A stretch of 64,000 nt of DNA from contig NZ_JXYP01000035.1 of NCBI RefSeq assembly GCF_000964005.1, positions 1-64,000 on the forward strand, written 5' to 3'. Source of the DNA: Williamsia herbipolensis. Lineage in GTDB: Bacteria; Actinomycetota; Actinomycetes; Mycobacteriales; Mycobacteriaceae. The notes beneath the pieces were generated by a model. The model had not been told where the DNA came from, made no database searches, and saw only the letters and a program-made list of their open reading frames with translations. The position numbers and the translations under genes are program-made. Shown in pieces: positions 45,530 to 54,399 of this stretch. How positions within the stretch are numbered: the first letter of the stretch is position 1; the number at the start of each line of letters is the position of its first letter.

Positions 45530-45964
45530 TCACCGGAATCGACGGCGATCGGACTCCGGCGGGTCCGTCGAGGGTGTGGGGGCGGTCGTCAGGGACTCGA
45601 AGCCGGGCAGGGCCGCCGCCTTGCCCATGAGATCCCCGGGGTCGGCCAGCGCCCTGATCTCCGCGAGCGTCGCCTCGACCTGACCGCGCACGATCGACGC
45701 GGCGACCTGCGCCACCTCGGTGATCTCCACGGCGAGCTCGTCGGGCCGGCGATCGCGGAAGGTGTCCGGATCCAGGTCGGTGCGGATCACCGTGCCGGTC
45801 GCGTTCACCCAGATCTCGATCATGCCGTCGCGCGAGGCGGCCGACGCGGTCGACGACATCGCCTGCTCACGCAGTCGCGTGGCCTCGGCCATCGTCTCGG
45901 CGAGACCCGCCAGTCGCTCGGCGACCTCCTGTTGTGCGGAGCGCCGAATCGCATCGAGATCCAT
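45530..45964 (-). CDS. YbaB/EbfC-like ESX-associated protein (EspL-like)
   Basis: A 144-residue protein with a helix (IRRSAQQEVAERLAGLAETMAEATRLREQAM), then a YbaB-type strand segment (GMIEIWVNATGTVIRTDLDPDTFRD) and a second helix. YbaB-like EspL proteins occur in ESX-1. The ATG at 45964 has GAGAGG 8 nt upstream. It is the first gene of the minus-strand substrate operon and faces two other genes of similar type across a 246-bp gap. Confidence 0.6.
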   Translation of the reverse strand: MDLDAIRRSAQQEVAERLAGLAETMAEATRLREQAMSSTASAASRDGMIEIWVNATGTVIRTDLDPDTFRDRRPDELAVEITEVAQVAASIVRGQVEATLAEIRALADPGDLMGKAAALPGFESLTTAPTPSTDPPESDRRRFR

Positions 45965-46033
45965 CACCACCACCTCTCGTCTCGCCCGTTCGTGTCGTCG
46001 ATGGTTCTAGGACGCGGCGACCCAGCTGTCGGT

Positions 46034-46080
46034 TCCATCGGGTTCCGGCCGAGTCCATCGGGTTCCGGCCGAGTCCATCG
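46034..46080. repeat. 20-bp tandem repeat, two full copies
   Basis: Two identical copies of TCCATCGGGTTCCGGCCGAG (46034-46053, 46054-46073) plus a 7-bp partial third. They lie in the 246-bp divergent region between the YbaB-like gene and the ESX-associated gene at 46211. The rest of the gap (45965-46210) shows no other feature. Confidence 0.85.
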
Positions 46081-46210
46081 CATCACCCCACGAGGAGAAC
46101 TGATCAAACGTCCGGTGTGAGAGTAGACGGCACCCGTGGGGTCGGCACGACCTGTGGACAACCCGCCGTCGGGGCGCGCCCCACTGAACTGACGGTGTCA
46201 TCATGGTGCG

Positions 46211-46666
46211 GTGACCGGGTACCGCGACCATGATCCGTACGTCTACGAGGAGTACGACGAGTACGACCGCGACGCCGCCGACGAGATCGACCAGGCGCAG
46301 GCCGAGGACGAGGCCACCGCGACGTCCACCGAGCACTCGTTGCCGACCGTCGGTCTTGCGGCGACACCGTCGGGGTCGATCGAGGTGCGCACCACCGAGC
46401 AGGGCCTGCCCACCTCGATACGGATAGAGCGGTCGGAGATGGACAAGCCGGCCGACACGCTCGCGCGGACGATCCTGCTGCTGTGCCAGCAGGCCGGTAA
46501 ACGCGCGGCCGCCGCCCACCGCGCCCAGTTGCTCGCCGACGGCCATCCCCTCGAGGCCGTGTCGTACCTCAACCTGCCGACCGACCGTGATGCCGCCGAT
46601 TTCGATCTGTACGTCGATTCCCAGCTCGGCGACTCCGAGCCCGACACCTGGATGCGCCGCGTATGA
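46211..46666 (+). CDS. Small acidic ESX-associated protein
   Basis: A 151-residue protein: an acidic Asp/Glu/Tyr-rich N-terminus (YVYEEYDEYDRDAADE), then a YbaB-like strand segment (SIEVRTTEQGLPTSIRIERSEM) and helix (DTLARTILLLCQQAGKRAAAAHRAQLL). I do not recognise a named family; it resembles small ESX-1-associated proteins next to EspL. GTG start at 46211. It overlaps the next YbaB-like gene by ATGA, so both act together. Confidence 0.5.
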   Translation: MTGYRDHDPYVYEEYDEYDRDAADEIDQAQAEDEATATSTEHSLPTVGLAATPSGSIEVRTTEQGLPTSIRIERSEMDKPADTLARTILLLCQQAGKRAAAAHRAQLLADGHPLEAVSYLNLPTDRDAADFDLYVDSQLGDSEPDTWMRRV

Positions 46667-47088
46667 CCGACACCCCGTCCACGCCCGGAGGTGGCCAATT
46701 CCCCCCGCGCGCACCGCTGCCCGACTCGCCACCGATGCCACCGAACTTCGGCATCACCTTCGACGACCTCGAGGCCTCGGCCCGTCGGGCCCTCGAACGC
46801 ATGCAGTCGATCGGCGAGTCCATCGCGGCGATCGCGGTCGACGAGACCTCCGAGGACGAGAACATCAGTGTGCGGGTCGATGCGATGGGATCTCTGACGG
46901 CACTGCGCATCCACGACGACGCCATGTCGATGGACCCACGCGAGCTCGGCGACCTGATCGTCGCCACCGCGACCGCCGCGGCGGGCAAGGCGTTCGGTCA
47001 GATGGGCGAACGCATCACCGAGTTCAACACCCTCAGCGCCGAGGACACGCTGCCCGGGGCGCCACCGCCGCCCGACCGGGAGGCGTGA
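46663..47088 (+). CDS. YbaB/EbfC-like ESX-associated protein
   Basis: A 141-residue protein with a Pro-rich N-terminal 27 residues, a helix (TFDDLEASARRALERMQSIGESIAAI), strands (ENISVRVDAMGSLTALRIHDDAM) and a C-terminal helix (RELGDLIVATATAAAGKAFGQM). YbaB proteins are nucleoid-associated dimers; ESX relatives may instead be scaffolds. Overlaps the previous gene by 4 nt; ends 12 bp from the convergent SMR gene. Confidence 0.6.
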   Translation: MTDTPSTPGGGQFPPRAPLPDSPPMPPNFGITFDDLEASARRALERMQSIGESIAAIAVDETSEDENISVRVDAMGSLTALRIHDDAMSMDPRELGDLIVATATAAAGKAFGQMGERITEFNTLSAEDTLPGAPPPPDREA

Positions 47089-47100
47089 ACCTCCCCCGGT

Positions 47101-47418
47101 TCAGGCCGCACCGACCTCGATGAGCACGACACCGGCCATGACCGCCACGATGCCGAGCACCATCACCCGGGTCAGCGCCTCGCCGAACAGGACGCGCCCG
47201 GCGAGCGCGGTGAGTGCGACGCCGGTCGCAGCCCAGATCCCGTAGGCGACACCGAGTCCGACGCCTGCTGCCAGAGTGGCCGAGAGCGCGACGAACGAGA
47301 TCGCGTAACCGACGGCGACGGCCAGGTAGAACGCCCGCCGCCCGCCCGCGGCGACCCGCAACGACACCGTGCCCGACACCTCGGCGAGCACGGCGATCGC
47401 CAGGTACAGCCAGCCCAT
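47101..47418 (-). CDS. SMR-type transporter subunit A
   Basis: A 105-residue four-helix SMR protein. The essential Glu in helix 1 is present (AVLAEVSGTVSLR) and helix 4 contains YGIWAATGVALTALAGRVLFGE and VLIEVG. It starts 1 nt inside the stop of the second SMR gene (TGATG), so both are cotranslated and probably form a heterodimer. Substrates of SMR pairs include quaternary cations, guanidinium and polyamines. Confidence 0.85.
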   Translation of the reverse strand: MGWLYLAIAVLAEVSGTVSLRVAAGGRRAFYLAVAVGYAISFVALSATLAAGVGLGVAYGIWAATGVALTALAGRVLFGEALTRVMVLGIVAVMAGVVLIEVGAA

Positions 47419-47780
47419 CAGTCGCCCGCGTCCGGCGAGCGGCGTGCGGGTGAGCCGAACTCGATGCACAGCACACCGCCGATCACGAGGACGATGCCGA
47501 CGATCATCAGTGCGGTGAACGCCTCACGGAAGATGACCGCCGACAACACGGCCGTGGCGGCGACGCCGAGCGCACCCCAGATCCCGTACGCGACACCGAG
47601 TCCCAGACCGGCGCGCAGAACGCGGTCGAGCAGCACGAATGCGCCGAGATAGCCGACCGCGACCACGACATAGAGGCCGGGGTGATCGAGTGCGCCTTTC
47701 AGGGCGAGCGACCCCGCGACCTCGGCGCCGATCGCGCACCCGAGCAGCCCCCAGGTCCGCGGGGCCACCGCCTGTGTCAC
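47418..47780 (-). CDS. SMR-type transporter subunit B
   Basis: A 120-residue SMR protein with the helix-1 Glu (GCAIGAEVAGSLALKGAL), a YGIWGALGVAATAVLSAVIF helix and LCIEFG near the end. The GTG at 47780 overlaps the cysQ stop (GTGA), so it is coupled to the sulfate-activation operon. Two different SMR subunits in tandem suggest an EbrAB-type heterodimer. Confidence 0.82.
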   Translation of the reverse strand: MTQAVAPRTWGLLGCAIGAEVAGSLALKGALDHPGLYVVVAVGYLGAFVLLDRVLRAGLGLGVAYGIWGALGVAATAVLSAVIFREAFTALMIVGIVLVIGGVLCIEFGSPARRSPDAGD

Positions 47781-48550
47781 CGCGCCCGGCGCAGCGCCGC
47801 GAGGATGGTGTCGGACAGTTCCGGTCGGCAGATCACGAGGTCGGGTAGGTACACGTCGTCGGAGTTGTAGCGCAGGGGCGACCCGTCGATGCGGCTGCAG
47901 AAGAGTCCTGCCGCCTCGGCGACGGCAACCGGTGCGGCGGAGTCCCATTCGTACTGTCCGCCGGCGTGGACGTACGCGTCGGCCTCGCCGCGGACCACGG
48001 CCATCGCCTTCGCCCCGGCCGAGCCCAGCGGGGTGACGACCCCACCGACGGCGTCGGCGACGGCGTCGGAGAACGTCGGTGGCCGCGATCCGCTCACCAC
48101 CACGCGCAGGGTGTCGTCGATGCGGGGATCGAGCAGTCCCACAACGGGCCCCACCGGCATCGACCCGGTGTCGTAGGTCACCCCCAGCGCGGGCAGGGCC
48201 ACGGCGCCGGCGACCAGACCGGTACCGGCGAACCACAACGCCACGTGAACGGCCCAGTCTCGGCGACCCTCCGTGCGGTACTCGCGGGTGCCATCGAGGG
48301 GATCGACGATCCAGACGCGGTCGGCGGCGAGCCGTCGGCGGTCGTCGGCCGACTCCTCGGACAACACGGCATCGTCGGGGCGCTCCGCCCGCAACCGTTC
48401 CAGCAGGAGATCGTTGGCCTGCTGATCCCCTGCGTCACCGAGCTCGGTGCCGCTCAGACCGCTCTCCGCCCGCAGCGCCACCAGCAACTCCCCGGCCGCG
48501 GTGGCCAGTTCGGCGGCCAGGCGTGCATCCACCGACGCGCCACCGGTCAC
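47777..48550 (-). CDS. cysQ: 3'(2'),5'-bisphosphate nucleotidase CysQ
   Basis: A 257-residue inositol-monophosphatase-like enzyme that hydrolyses PAP (and PAPS), recycling the by-product of PAPS use. The Mg-binding motif is [12 protein letters not shown] and the C-terminal motif is [17 protein letters not shown]. The GTG at 48550 overlaps the cysNC stop (GTGA). It sits downstream of cysD-cysNC, consistent with control of PAPS/PAP levels. Confidence 0.9.
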   Translation of the reverse strand: MTGGASVDARLAAELATAAGELLVALRAESGLSGTELGDAGDQQANDLLLERLRAERPDDAVLSEESADDRRRLAADRVWIVDPLDGTREYRTEGRRDWAVHVALWFAGTGLVAGAVALPALGVTYDTGSMPVGPVVGLLDPRIDDTLRVVVSGSRPPTFSDAVADAVGGVVTPLGSAGAKAMAVVRGEADAYVHAGGQYEWDSAAPVAVAEAAGLFCSRIDGSPLRYNSDDVYLPDLVICRPELSDTILAALRRAR

Positions 48551-50409
48551 AGTCCGAGATCCCGGATGATGGCGTCGGCGATGTCGGTCGGCGACCCGCC
48601 GTCCGGGGTCACGACGATCTCGGCGTCGGTGGGACGTTCGTAGGGCGAGTCGATCCCGGTGAACTGCTTCACCTCTCCCCGACGCGCGCGGGCGTAGAGA
48701 CCTTTGGGGTCGCGCCGTTCGCACTCGGCGAGCGGGGTGTCGACGAAGACCTCGAAGAACGGCAGGCCGGCGGCGGCATGGATCTCGCGCGCCCGCCGAC
48801 GTTCCGCGGCGAACGGGCTGATCAGCGAGACGATCGCGACCGAGCCCGAGTCGGCGAACAGCGACGCGACCTCGGAGGTGCGTCGGATGTTCTCGCGTCG
48901 GTCGTCGTCGCCGAAGCCGAGGTCGGAGTTGAGTCCGTGGCGCAAGTTGTCACCATCCATCAGGTAGGCGGGGCGCCCGGCCGCGACGAGGCGACGCTCC
49001 ACCTCCACCGCGATCGAGCTCTTTCCCGATCCGGACAGTCCGGTGAGCCAGATCGTGGCACCACGATACGGACGCTGATCGGCTGACACCTTCGACCCGT
49101 GCCACACGATGGTGCTCTGATGGTCGACCGGGCCGCTGATCATGCCCGCGGCCACGGTCGTGTTGGTCGCCTCATCGACGAGGATGAAGCTGCCGGTGTC
49201 GCGATTGCGGCGGTAGGCGTCGAACATCAGGGGCTGCTGTGCGTGCAGCGTGACACGGCCGATCTGGTTGACCGACAACGCCTCCGCGGTCTCGTCGCGG
49301 TGCAGTGTGTTGATGTCGAGGCGGTAGTTGAGGGTGGTGATCTCCGCGCGCACCGACGCCGTGGTCGCCGAGATGACGTACCGGTTGCCCGGACTCAGCG
49401 TGGAGTCGTCGGAGAACCAGCACACCATCGCGTCGACGTCGCGGCCCACCCACGGACGGTTGTTGGGTCGCGCGATCATCTCCCCGCGGGTGATATCGAT
49501 CTCGTCGCGCAACGACACCGACACCGCCATCGGCGGGAACGCCTGCGCCACCTCGACACCCCCGGGCGCCCAGATGCGATCGATCGTCGAGTTGAAGCCG
49601 CCGGGGAGCACCACGACCTCGTCGCCCGGCGCGAAGGTGCCGCCGGCGACGGTCCCGGCGTAGCTGCGGTGATCGGAGCCGTCGCTGCGCTGTGGCCGGA
49701 TCACGTACTGCACTGGTAGTCGGGCGTCGATCAGATTGCGATCCGACGCGATGTGCACCTCCTCGAGATGGTCGAGGAGCGGCGCACCGTGGTACCAGCC
49801 CATGTTCGCGGACGGGGTCACGACGTTGTCGCCGAGCAGGGCCGACACCGGGATGAAGGTGAGGTCGGTGACGGTCAGTTTCGAGGCGAACGAGGCGAAC
49901 TCGTCACGGATCTCGTCGAACCGGGCCTGCGAATAGTCGACGAGGTCCATCTTGTTGACCGCGAGCACGAGGTGCGGGATGCCCAGCAGCGACGACAGGA
50001 ACGCGTGGCGTCGGGTCTGTTCGAGCACTCCCTTGCGTGCGTCGATCAGCACGATGGCGAGGTCGGCCGTCGATGCCCCGGTCACCATGTTCCGCGTGTA
50101 CTGCACGTGTCCCGGGGTGTCGGCGATGATGAACTTGCGCCGCGGCGTGGCGAAGTAGCGGTAGGCGACGTCGATGGTGATGCCCTGTTCGCGCTCGGCA
50201 CGCAGACCGTCGGTGAGCAGGGCGAGGTTAGCGTACTCGTCGCCGCGTTCGGCGCTGGTCCGCTCGATCGACTCCATCTGATCGGTGAAGATCGACTTCG
50301 AGTCGTACAGCAGGCGCCCGATGAGGGTCGACTTCCCGTCGTCGACACTTCCCGCGGTCGCCAGACGCAGCAGTTCTTTTCGGCTCTCGGCCGCGATCGG
50401 CAGCGCCAT
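48547..50409 (-). CDS. cysNC: Bifunctional sulfate adenylyltransferase GTPase subunit/APS kinase CysNC
   Basis: A 620-residue fusion of CysN (residues about 1-430) and CysC (about 445-620). CysN has G1 ([13 protein letters not shown]), the G3 DTPGH and NKMD; its GTP hydrolysis drives APS formation by CysD. CysC has Walker [14 protein letters not shown] and the kinase block [12 protein letters not shown]. It starts with a TGATG overlap with the cysD stop, so the pair is cotranslated. Confidence 0.95.
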   Translation of the reverse strand: MALPIAAESRKELLRLATAGSVDDGKSTLIGRLLYDSKSIFTDQMESIERTSAERGDEYANLALLTDGLRAEREQGITIDVAYRYFATPRRKFIIADTPGHVQYTRNMVTGASTADLAIVLIDARKGVLEQTRRHAFLSSLLGIPHLVLAVNKMDLVDYSQARFDEIRDEFASFASKLTVTDLTFIPVSALLGDNVVTPSANMGWYHGAPLLDHLEEVHIASDRNLIDARLPVQYVIRPQRSDGSDHRSYAGTVAGGTFAPGDEVVVLPGGFNSTIDRIWAPGGVEVAQAFPPMAVSVSLRDEIDITRGEMIARPNNRPWVGRDVDAMVCWFSDDSTLSPGNRYVISATTASVRAEITTLNYRLDINTLHRDETAEALSVNQIGRVTLHAQQPLMFDAYRRNRDTGSFILVDEATNTTVAAGMISGPVDHQSTIVWHGSKVSADQRPYRGATIWLTGLSGSGKSSIAVEVERRLVAAGRPAYLMDGDNLRHGLNSDLGFGDDDRRENIRRTSEVASLFADSGSVAIVSLISPFAAERRRAREIHAAAGLPFFEVFVDTPLAECERRDPKGLYARARRGEVKQFTGIDSPYERPTDAEIVVTPDGGSPTDIADAIIRDLGL

Positions 50410-51323
50410 CAGAAGTAGCCCTGCTTCTTGCGGTCTTCCATCCCCGATTCGGAGATCCGATCGTCGGCACGGGTGGCACCACGCTCGGTGAGTCGGGTGG
50501 CGGCGACCTCGGCGATGACCTCGGCGACCGTCGTGGCCGCACTGAGCACGCAGCCCGTGCAGGTCGCGTCGCCGACGGTCCGGAAGCGCACGGTCTCGGT
50601 ACGTGCCGTCTCGTGCTCTGCGGTCTCGAGGAAACGGGTGCGCGCCAACAGCATCCCGTCACGCTCGACGACCTCGCGGTCGTGGGCGTAGTAGATCGGC
50701 GGCAGGTCGATGGACTCGGCGGCGATGTACTGCCAGATGTCGAGTTCGGTCCAGTTGCTCAGCGGGAACACCCGGATGTGTTCGCCCGGTGCGTGTCTGC
50801 CGTTGTAGAGGTTCCAGAGTTCGGGACGTTGCGCCCGGGGATCCCAGGCGCCGAACCGGTCACGGAAGCTGAAGACGCGTTCCTTCGCGCGGGCCTTCTC
50901 CTCGTCACGACGGGCTCCGCCGAACACCGCGTCGAAGCGGTTCTCGGTGATACCGCGCAGCAACGCGGCGGTCTGGAGCCGGTTGCGACTCGCGCCGGGG
51001 CCGGTCTGTTCGAGTACCCGCCCCGCGTCGATGTCGTCCTGCACGCTGGAGACGAGCAGTCGCACGCCGGTCTCGGCGACGATCCGGTCGCGGAACTCGA
51101 TCACCTCGTCGAAGTTGTGCCCGGTGTCGACGTGCATCAGCGGGAACGGGACGGGCGCGGGCCAGAACGCCTTGCGCGCCAGGTGGAACATCACCACCGA
51201 GTCCTTGCCGCCCGAGAACAGCAGACCGGGACGCTGCGCGGTGGCCGCGACCTCCCGGATGATGTGCACCGATTCCGCCTCGAGGGCGGCCAGGTGCGAC
51301 AGCTCGTAACCGCCGTCGAGCAT
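50409..51323 (-). CDS. cysD: Sulfate adenylyltransferase subunit 2
   Basis: A 304-residue CysD, the catalytic half of ATP sulfurylase. PP-loop [13 protein letters not shown], the [14 protein letters not shown] segment and [15 protein letters not shown] are all typical. First gene of the sulfate-activation operon, with GGAGGA before its ATG. It is divergent from an IclR-type regulator across 58 bp. Confidence 0.95.
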   Translation of the reverse strand: MLDGGYELSHLAALEAESVHIIREVAATAQRPGLLFSGGKDSVVMFHLARKAFWPAPVPFPLMHVDTGHNFDEVIEFRDRIVAETGVRLLVSSVQDDIDAGRVLEQTGPGASRNRLQTAALLRGITENRFDAVFGGARRDEEKARAKERVFSFRDRFGAWDPRAQRPELWNLYNGRHAPGEHIRVFPLSNWTELDIWQYIAAESIDLPPIYYAHDREVVERDGMLLARTRFLETAEHETARTETVRFRTVGDATCTGCVLSAATTVAEVIAEVAATRLTERGATRADDRISESGMEDRKKQGYF

Positions 51324-51351
51324 GTGACTCCTCCGACTCAGCGCTTGTGAT

Positions 51352-51365
51352 GTCGATTATTCGAC
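51352..51365. promoter_or_regulatory. Palindrome in cysD/IclR-gene divergent region
   Basis: GTCGA-TTAT-TCGAC, a perfect 5-4-5 inverted repeat, in the 58-bp gap between cysD and the IclR-type gene. A third TCGAC follows at 51374-51378. The position suits autoregulation plus control of cysDNC, but this is inference. Confidence 0.4.
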
Positions 51366-51381
51366 AGTAGCGTTCGACTAT

Positions 51382-52275
51382 GTGACAGTAAACACCACGA
51401 CATCGGAGCGTCAACCGGTGTCGGCGCCGACGCACCGCGTGGTCGCCGTCGTCGAGTTCCTCGCCTCCGATCCGTCCCGGCGCCCGTCGCTCGCCGAGAT
51501 CGTGCGCGCGGTCGGGATGACCCGCGCGACCGCGCACGCCGTGCTCACCCAGTTGTGCGCGGAGCGGTGGGTCGACCGTGGCGAGGACAACCGTTTCGCG
51601 CTGGCGCCGGCGTTCCTCGGACGGATGGCCGCATCGGCGCGCACACGCCCCCTGGTGGCGACGTTCGGCCCGTCGATACGTGCTGCCGCACGCGACCTCG
51701 CCATGCCGGTCATCCTCGCCGAACGCGAGGACGCGTCCATCACCGTGGCCGACATCGCCGGCGACATCGCGTGGGCGCAGACCGGCATGCGCATCCCGAT
51801 CTGGGCCCCCCTGTGTCGGGAGTTCATCGCGTGGGAACGATCCACCGAGCGCGCGCAGTGGCTCGACACCGTTCCCGAGGCGGCGCGCGACGCGGTCACC
51901 GACGTGATCCGCACCGTCGGCGATCGCGGTTTCAGCGTGGAGAACCTGGGGCGCGAGGCGACCGAGGTGATGGCGACGCTGCACTCGGTGCACCGCGCCG
52001 ATTCGGCCCCGGCGGTGCAACGCCGCATCGCCGACCTGCTGATCGACCTGATGACGTCGGATTACCGACCGGAGGATCTGTCCGGGACGGTCCCGACCAT
52101 GTCGGTCGCGGTACCCGTCGCCACCCCGGAACGGATCGAGTCCGACGGGTCGCACCGGGTGACCGCATCGCTCGTGGCCTGTCCGGGCGCGACGGTGGAT
52201 GCACGCCGGATCGACCACATCGTGGAGCGCCTGCGCGAGGCCGTCACCACGACAGACGGTGCGACGACCCCCTGA
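51382..52275 (+). CDS. IclR-like transcriptional regulator
   Basis: A 297-residue protein with an N-terminal winged helix-turn-helix (APTHRVVAVVEFLAS ... SLAEIVRAVGMTRATAHAVLTQL, residues about 17-58) and a longer C-terminal effector-like domain (about 90-290). The HTH matches IclR; the C-terminal domain is divergent, so the ligand is unclear. GTG start. It lies between the cys operon and a lipid-catabolic operon and could control either; a palindrome is found at each flank. Confidence 0.75.
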   Translation: MTVNTTTSERQPVSAPTHRVVAVVEFLASDPSRRPSLAEIVRAVGMTRATAHAVLTQLCAERWVDRGEDNRFALAPAFLGRMAASARTRPLVATFGPSIRAAARDLAMPVILAEREDASITVADIAGDIAWAQTGMRIPIWAPLCREFIAWERSTERAQWLDTVPEAARDAVTDVIRTVGDRGFSVENLGREATEVMATLHSVHRADSAPAVQRRIADLLIDLMTSDYRPEDLSGTVPTMSVAVPVATPERIESDGSHRVTASLVACPGATVDARRIDHIVERLREAVTTTDGATTP

Positions 52276-52282
52276 GGTCGCT

Positions 52283-52311
52283 TTACCAACCAAGCACTTG
52301 CTAGGTATGGT
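52283..52311 (+). promoter_or_regulatory. Leaderless ech promoter with operator in the spacer
   Basis: -35-like TTACCA (52283-52288), 17-bp spacer, -10 TATGGT (52306-52311), then 6 nt and the ATG. The spacer and first -10 base (52289-52306) form the near-perfect palindrome ACCAAGCA-CT-TGCTAGGT (7 of 8 pairs), the form of a TetR-type operator. Binding would block the promoter. Confidence 0.6.
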
Positions 52312-52317
52312 CGGCCC

Positions 52318-53214
52318 ATGACCTCACCACCGCAGATCCCGGCACCTCTCACCGGCGCCGAGCTGACCGCGGACTCCACGCCGGTCGCCTACGAGGTGGC
52401 CGACGGTGTCGCGTACGTGACCCTCAACCGTCCCGACTACCGCAACGCGCAGAACTCGGTGATGACCTATTCGCTCGACGCTGCATTCGTGAAGGCGGTC
52501 GACGACCGCGGGGTATCGGTGATCGTGCTGCGCGCCCACGGCAAACACTTCTCCGCGGGCCACGACATCGGCACCCCCGAACGTGACTTCCACGTCGAGT
52601 ACCCCAACACGGCGACCATCTACTGGGACCACACCGACCGCACCGGTGGCGATCAGCGCCTCGCGCGCGAGATGGAGGTCTACGTCGGGATGTGCCGCCG
52701 GTGGCGCGACATCCCCAAACCGATGATCGCGCAGGTACACGGCGCGTGCATCGCGGGCGGTCTCATGTTGGCGTGGATCTGCGACTTCATCGTCGCGTCC
52801 GACGATGCCTTCTTCTCCGATCCCGTTGCCCGCATGGGCATCCCGGGTGTCGAGTATTTCGCCCATGCCTTCGTACTCGGCCCGCGGCGGGCCAAGGAGA
52901 TCCTGTTCACCGGCCGCCGCTTCACCGCCGCCGAGGCGCTCGACTGGGGCATGGTCAACCACGTCGTCCCGCGTGACGAACTGTCGACGAAAGTCGCCGA
53001 GATCGCGGCATCGATCACCGAGATGCCCCCGCTGGGTCTTGCGCTGTGCAAGAAGGCCGTCAACATCTGCGAGGACCAGATGGGCCTGCGGAACTCGATG
53101 GACTCGGTGTTCGGCTGGCACCACTTCGCCCACAGCGCGAACGCCGAGTCATCCGGCGGGGATGCGTTGGGCGGCATGGACGCCCGGTCGATGAAGGCAA
53201 GCGGGGCGTCGTAG
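52318..53214 (+). CDS. Enoyl-CoA hydratase/isomerase family protein
   Basis: A 298-residue crotonase. The CoA/oxyanion segments are visible: RNAQNSVM, HGKHFSAGHDIG, and GACIAGGLMLAW. An insertion (about residues 90-130, DRTGGDQRLAREMEVYVGMCRRW) is present, and the second catalytic Glu is not obvious (a GVEYF segment takes its place), so hydratase activity is uncertain. It is the first gene of a four-gene operon with three acyl-CoA dehydrogenases and directly abuts the next start. Confidence 0.85.
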   Translation: MTSPPQIPAPLTGAELTADSTPVAYEVADGVAYVTLNRPDYRNAQNSVMTYSLDAAFVKAVDDRGVSVIVLRAHGKHFSAGHDIGTPERDFHVEYPNTATIYWDHTDRTGGDQRLAREMEVYVGMCRRWRDIPKPMIAQVHGACIAGGLMLAWICDFIVASDDAFFSDPVARMGIPGVEYFAHAFVLGPRRAKEILFTGRRFTAAEALDWGMVNHVVPRDELSTKVAEIAASITEMPPLGLALCKKAVNICEDQMGLRNSMDSVFGWHHFAHSANAESSGGDALGGMDARSMKASGAS

Positions 53215-54399
53215 ATGGATCTCGAATTCGACAGCGACGTCGAGGCCTTCCGACTCGAGGTGCGTGACTGGTTGCAGGCCAACGTACCGACCACACCCCT
53301 GCCCTCGATGGACACCGCCGAGGGGTTCGAGGCCCACCGCGCGTGGGAGGCGACCATGGCCGACGCGCGGATGTCGGTGGTGAGCTGGCCTCAGGAGTTC
53401 GGTGGCCGCGACGCGAGCCTGCTGCACTGGGTGGTCTTCGAGGAGGAGTACTACCGTTCCCGCGCCCCGGGCCGCGTGAGCCAGAACGGGATCTTCCTGC
53501 TCGCCCCGACCCTCTTCGATCACGCACACCCCGAACAGCTCGCCCGCATCATGCCGAGAATGGGGCGCGCGGAGGACATCTGGGGACAGGCGTGGAGCGA
53601 GCCGGAGGCGGGAAGCGACCTCGCGTCGCTCCGGTCGAGCGCGGTCCGCACCGACGGCGGCTGGCTGCTGCGGGGCCAGAAGACGTGGAGTTCCCGGTCG
53701 AGTTTCGCCGACCGCGGGTTCGGACTGTTTCGCACCGACGCCGACTCCAGCCGCCACCGGGGGCTGACCTACTTCATGTTCGATCTCCGCGCCGAGGGGG
53801 TCACGGTGCGGCCCATCGCCCAGCTCGACGGCGAACCGGGTTTCGCCGAACTGTTCCTCGACGACGTCTTCGTGCCCGACGACCCCGACAACCCCGGTGA
53901 GTCGGGGGTCATCGGCGAGGCCGGCAACGGGTGGAAGATCGCGATGAGCACCGCGGCCAACGAACGCGGTCTGTCGCTGCGGTCGCCAGGCCGGTTCCTG
54001 GCGACCACCGACCGGCTGCTCGAACTGTGGGGGCACCGGGATCCCACGGACCCCGACGCCGCAACGCTCGGCGCGCGTGTCGCCGATGCCTGGATCGGCG
54101 CCCGCGCCTACGAGCTGTCGACGTACGCGACGGTCAGTCGTCTCGCCGAGGGCGGGCAGCTGGGGATGGAGTCGTCGGTCACCAAGGTGTTCTGGTCCGA
54201 GTGGGACATCGCGACCCACGAGACCGCACTCGATCTCCTCGGCGTGGACGCCGAACGCGCCGACTCCCCCGGCGGTGACCACGACTGGATGGGCGGTCAT
54301 CTGTTCTCCCTGTCGGGCCCGATCTACGCCGGCACCAACGAGATCCAGCGCAACGTGATCGCCGAGCGGCTGCTGGGACTCCCGAGAGGCGACCGATGA
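53215..54399 (+). CDS. Acyl-CoA dehydrogenase (FadE family)
   Basis: A 394-residue flavoprotein of the ACAD family. Landmarks are SWPQEFGGRDASLL, WGQAWSEPEAGSDLASL (FAD/substrate loop), GQKTWSSRS and the C-terminal GPIYAGTNEIQRNVIAERLLGLPR. It catalyses alpha,beta-dehydrogenation of an acyl-CoA. Starts at the base after the ech stop. It pairs with two shorter ACAD genes, as in the alpha2beta2 dehydrogenases of sterol side-chain catabolism, but the substrate here is unknown. Confidence 0.9.
   Translation: MDLEFDSDVEAFRLEVRDWLQANVPTTPLPSMDTAEGFEAHRAWEATMADARMSVVSWPQEFGGRDASLLHWVVFEEEYYRSRAPGRVSQNGIFLLAPTLFDHAHPEQLARIMPRMGRAEDIWGQAWSEPEAGSDLASLRSSAVRTDGGWLLRGQKTWSSRSSFADRGFGLFRTDADSSRHRGLTYFMFDLRAEGVTVRPIAQLDGEPGFAELFLDDVFVPDDPDNPGESGVIGEAGNGWKIAMSTAANERGLSLRSPGRFLATTDRLLELWGHRDPTDPDAATLGARVADAWIGARAYELSTYATVSRLAEGGQLGMESSVTKVFWSEWDIATHETALDLLGVDAERADSPGGDHDWMGGHLFSLSGPIYAGTNEIQRNVIAERLLGLPRGDR

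Noticed and set aside
46007-46210. Small coding frames over the 20-bp repeat
   Set aside because: No ribosome site or family similarity, and the repeat length is not a multiple of three, so each copy would change frame.
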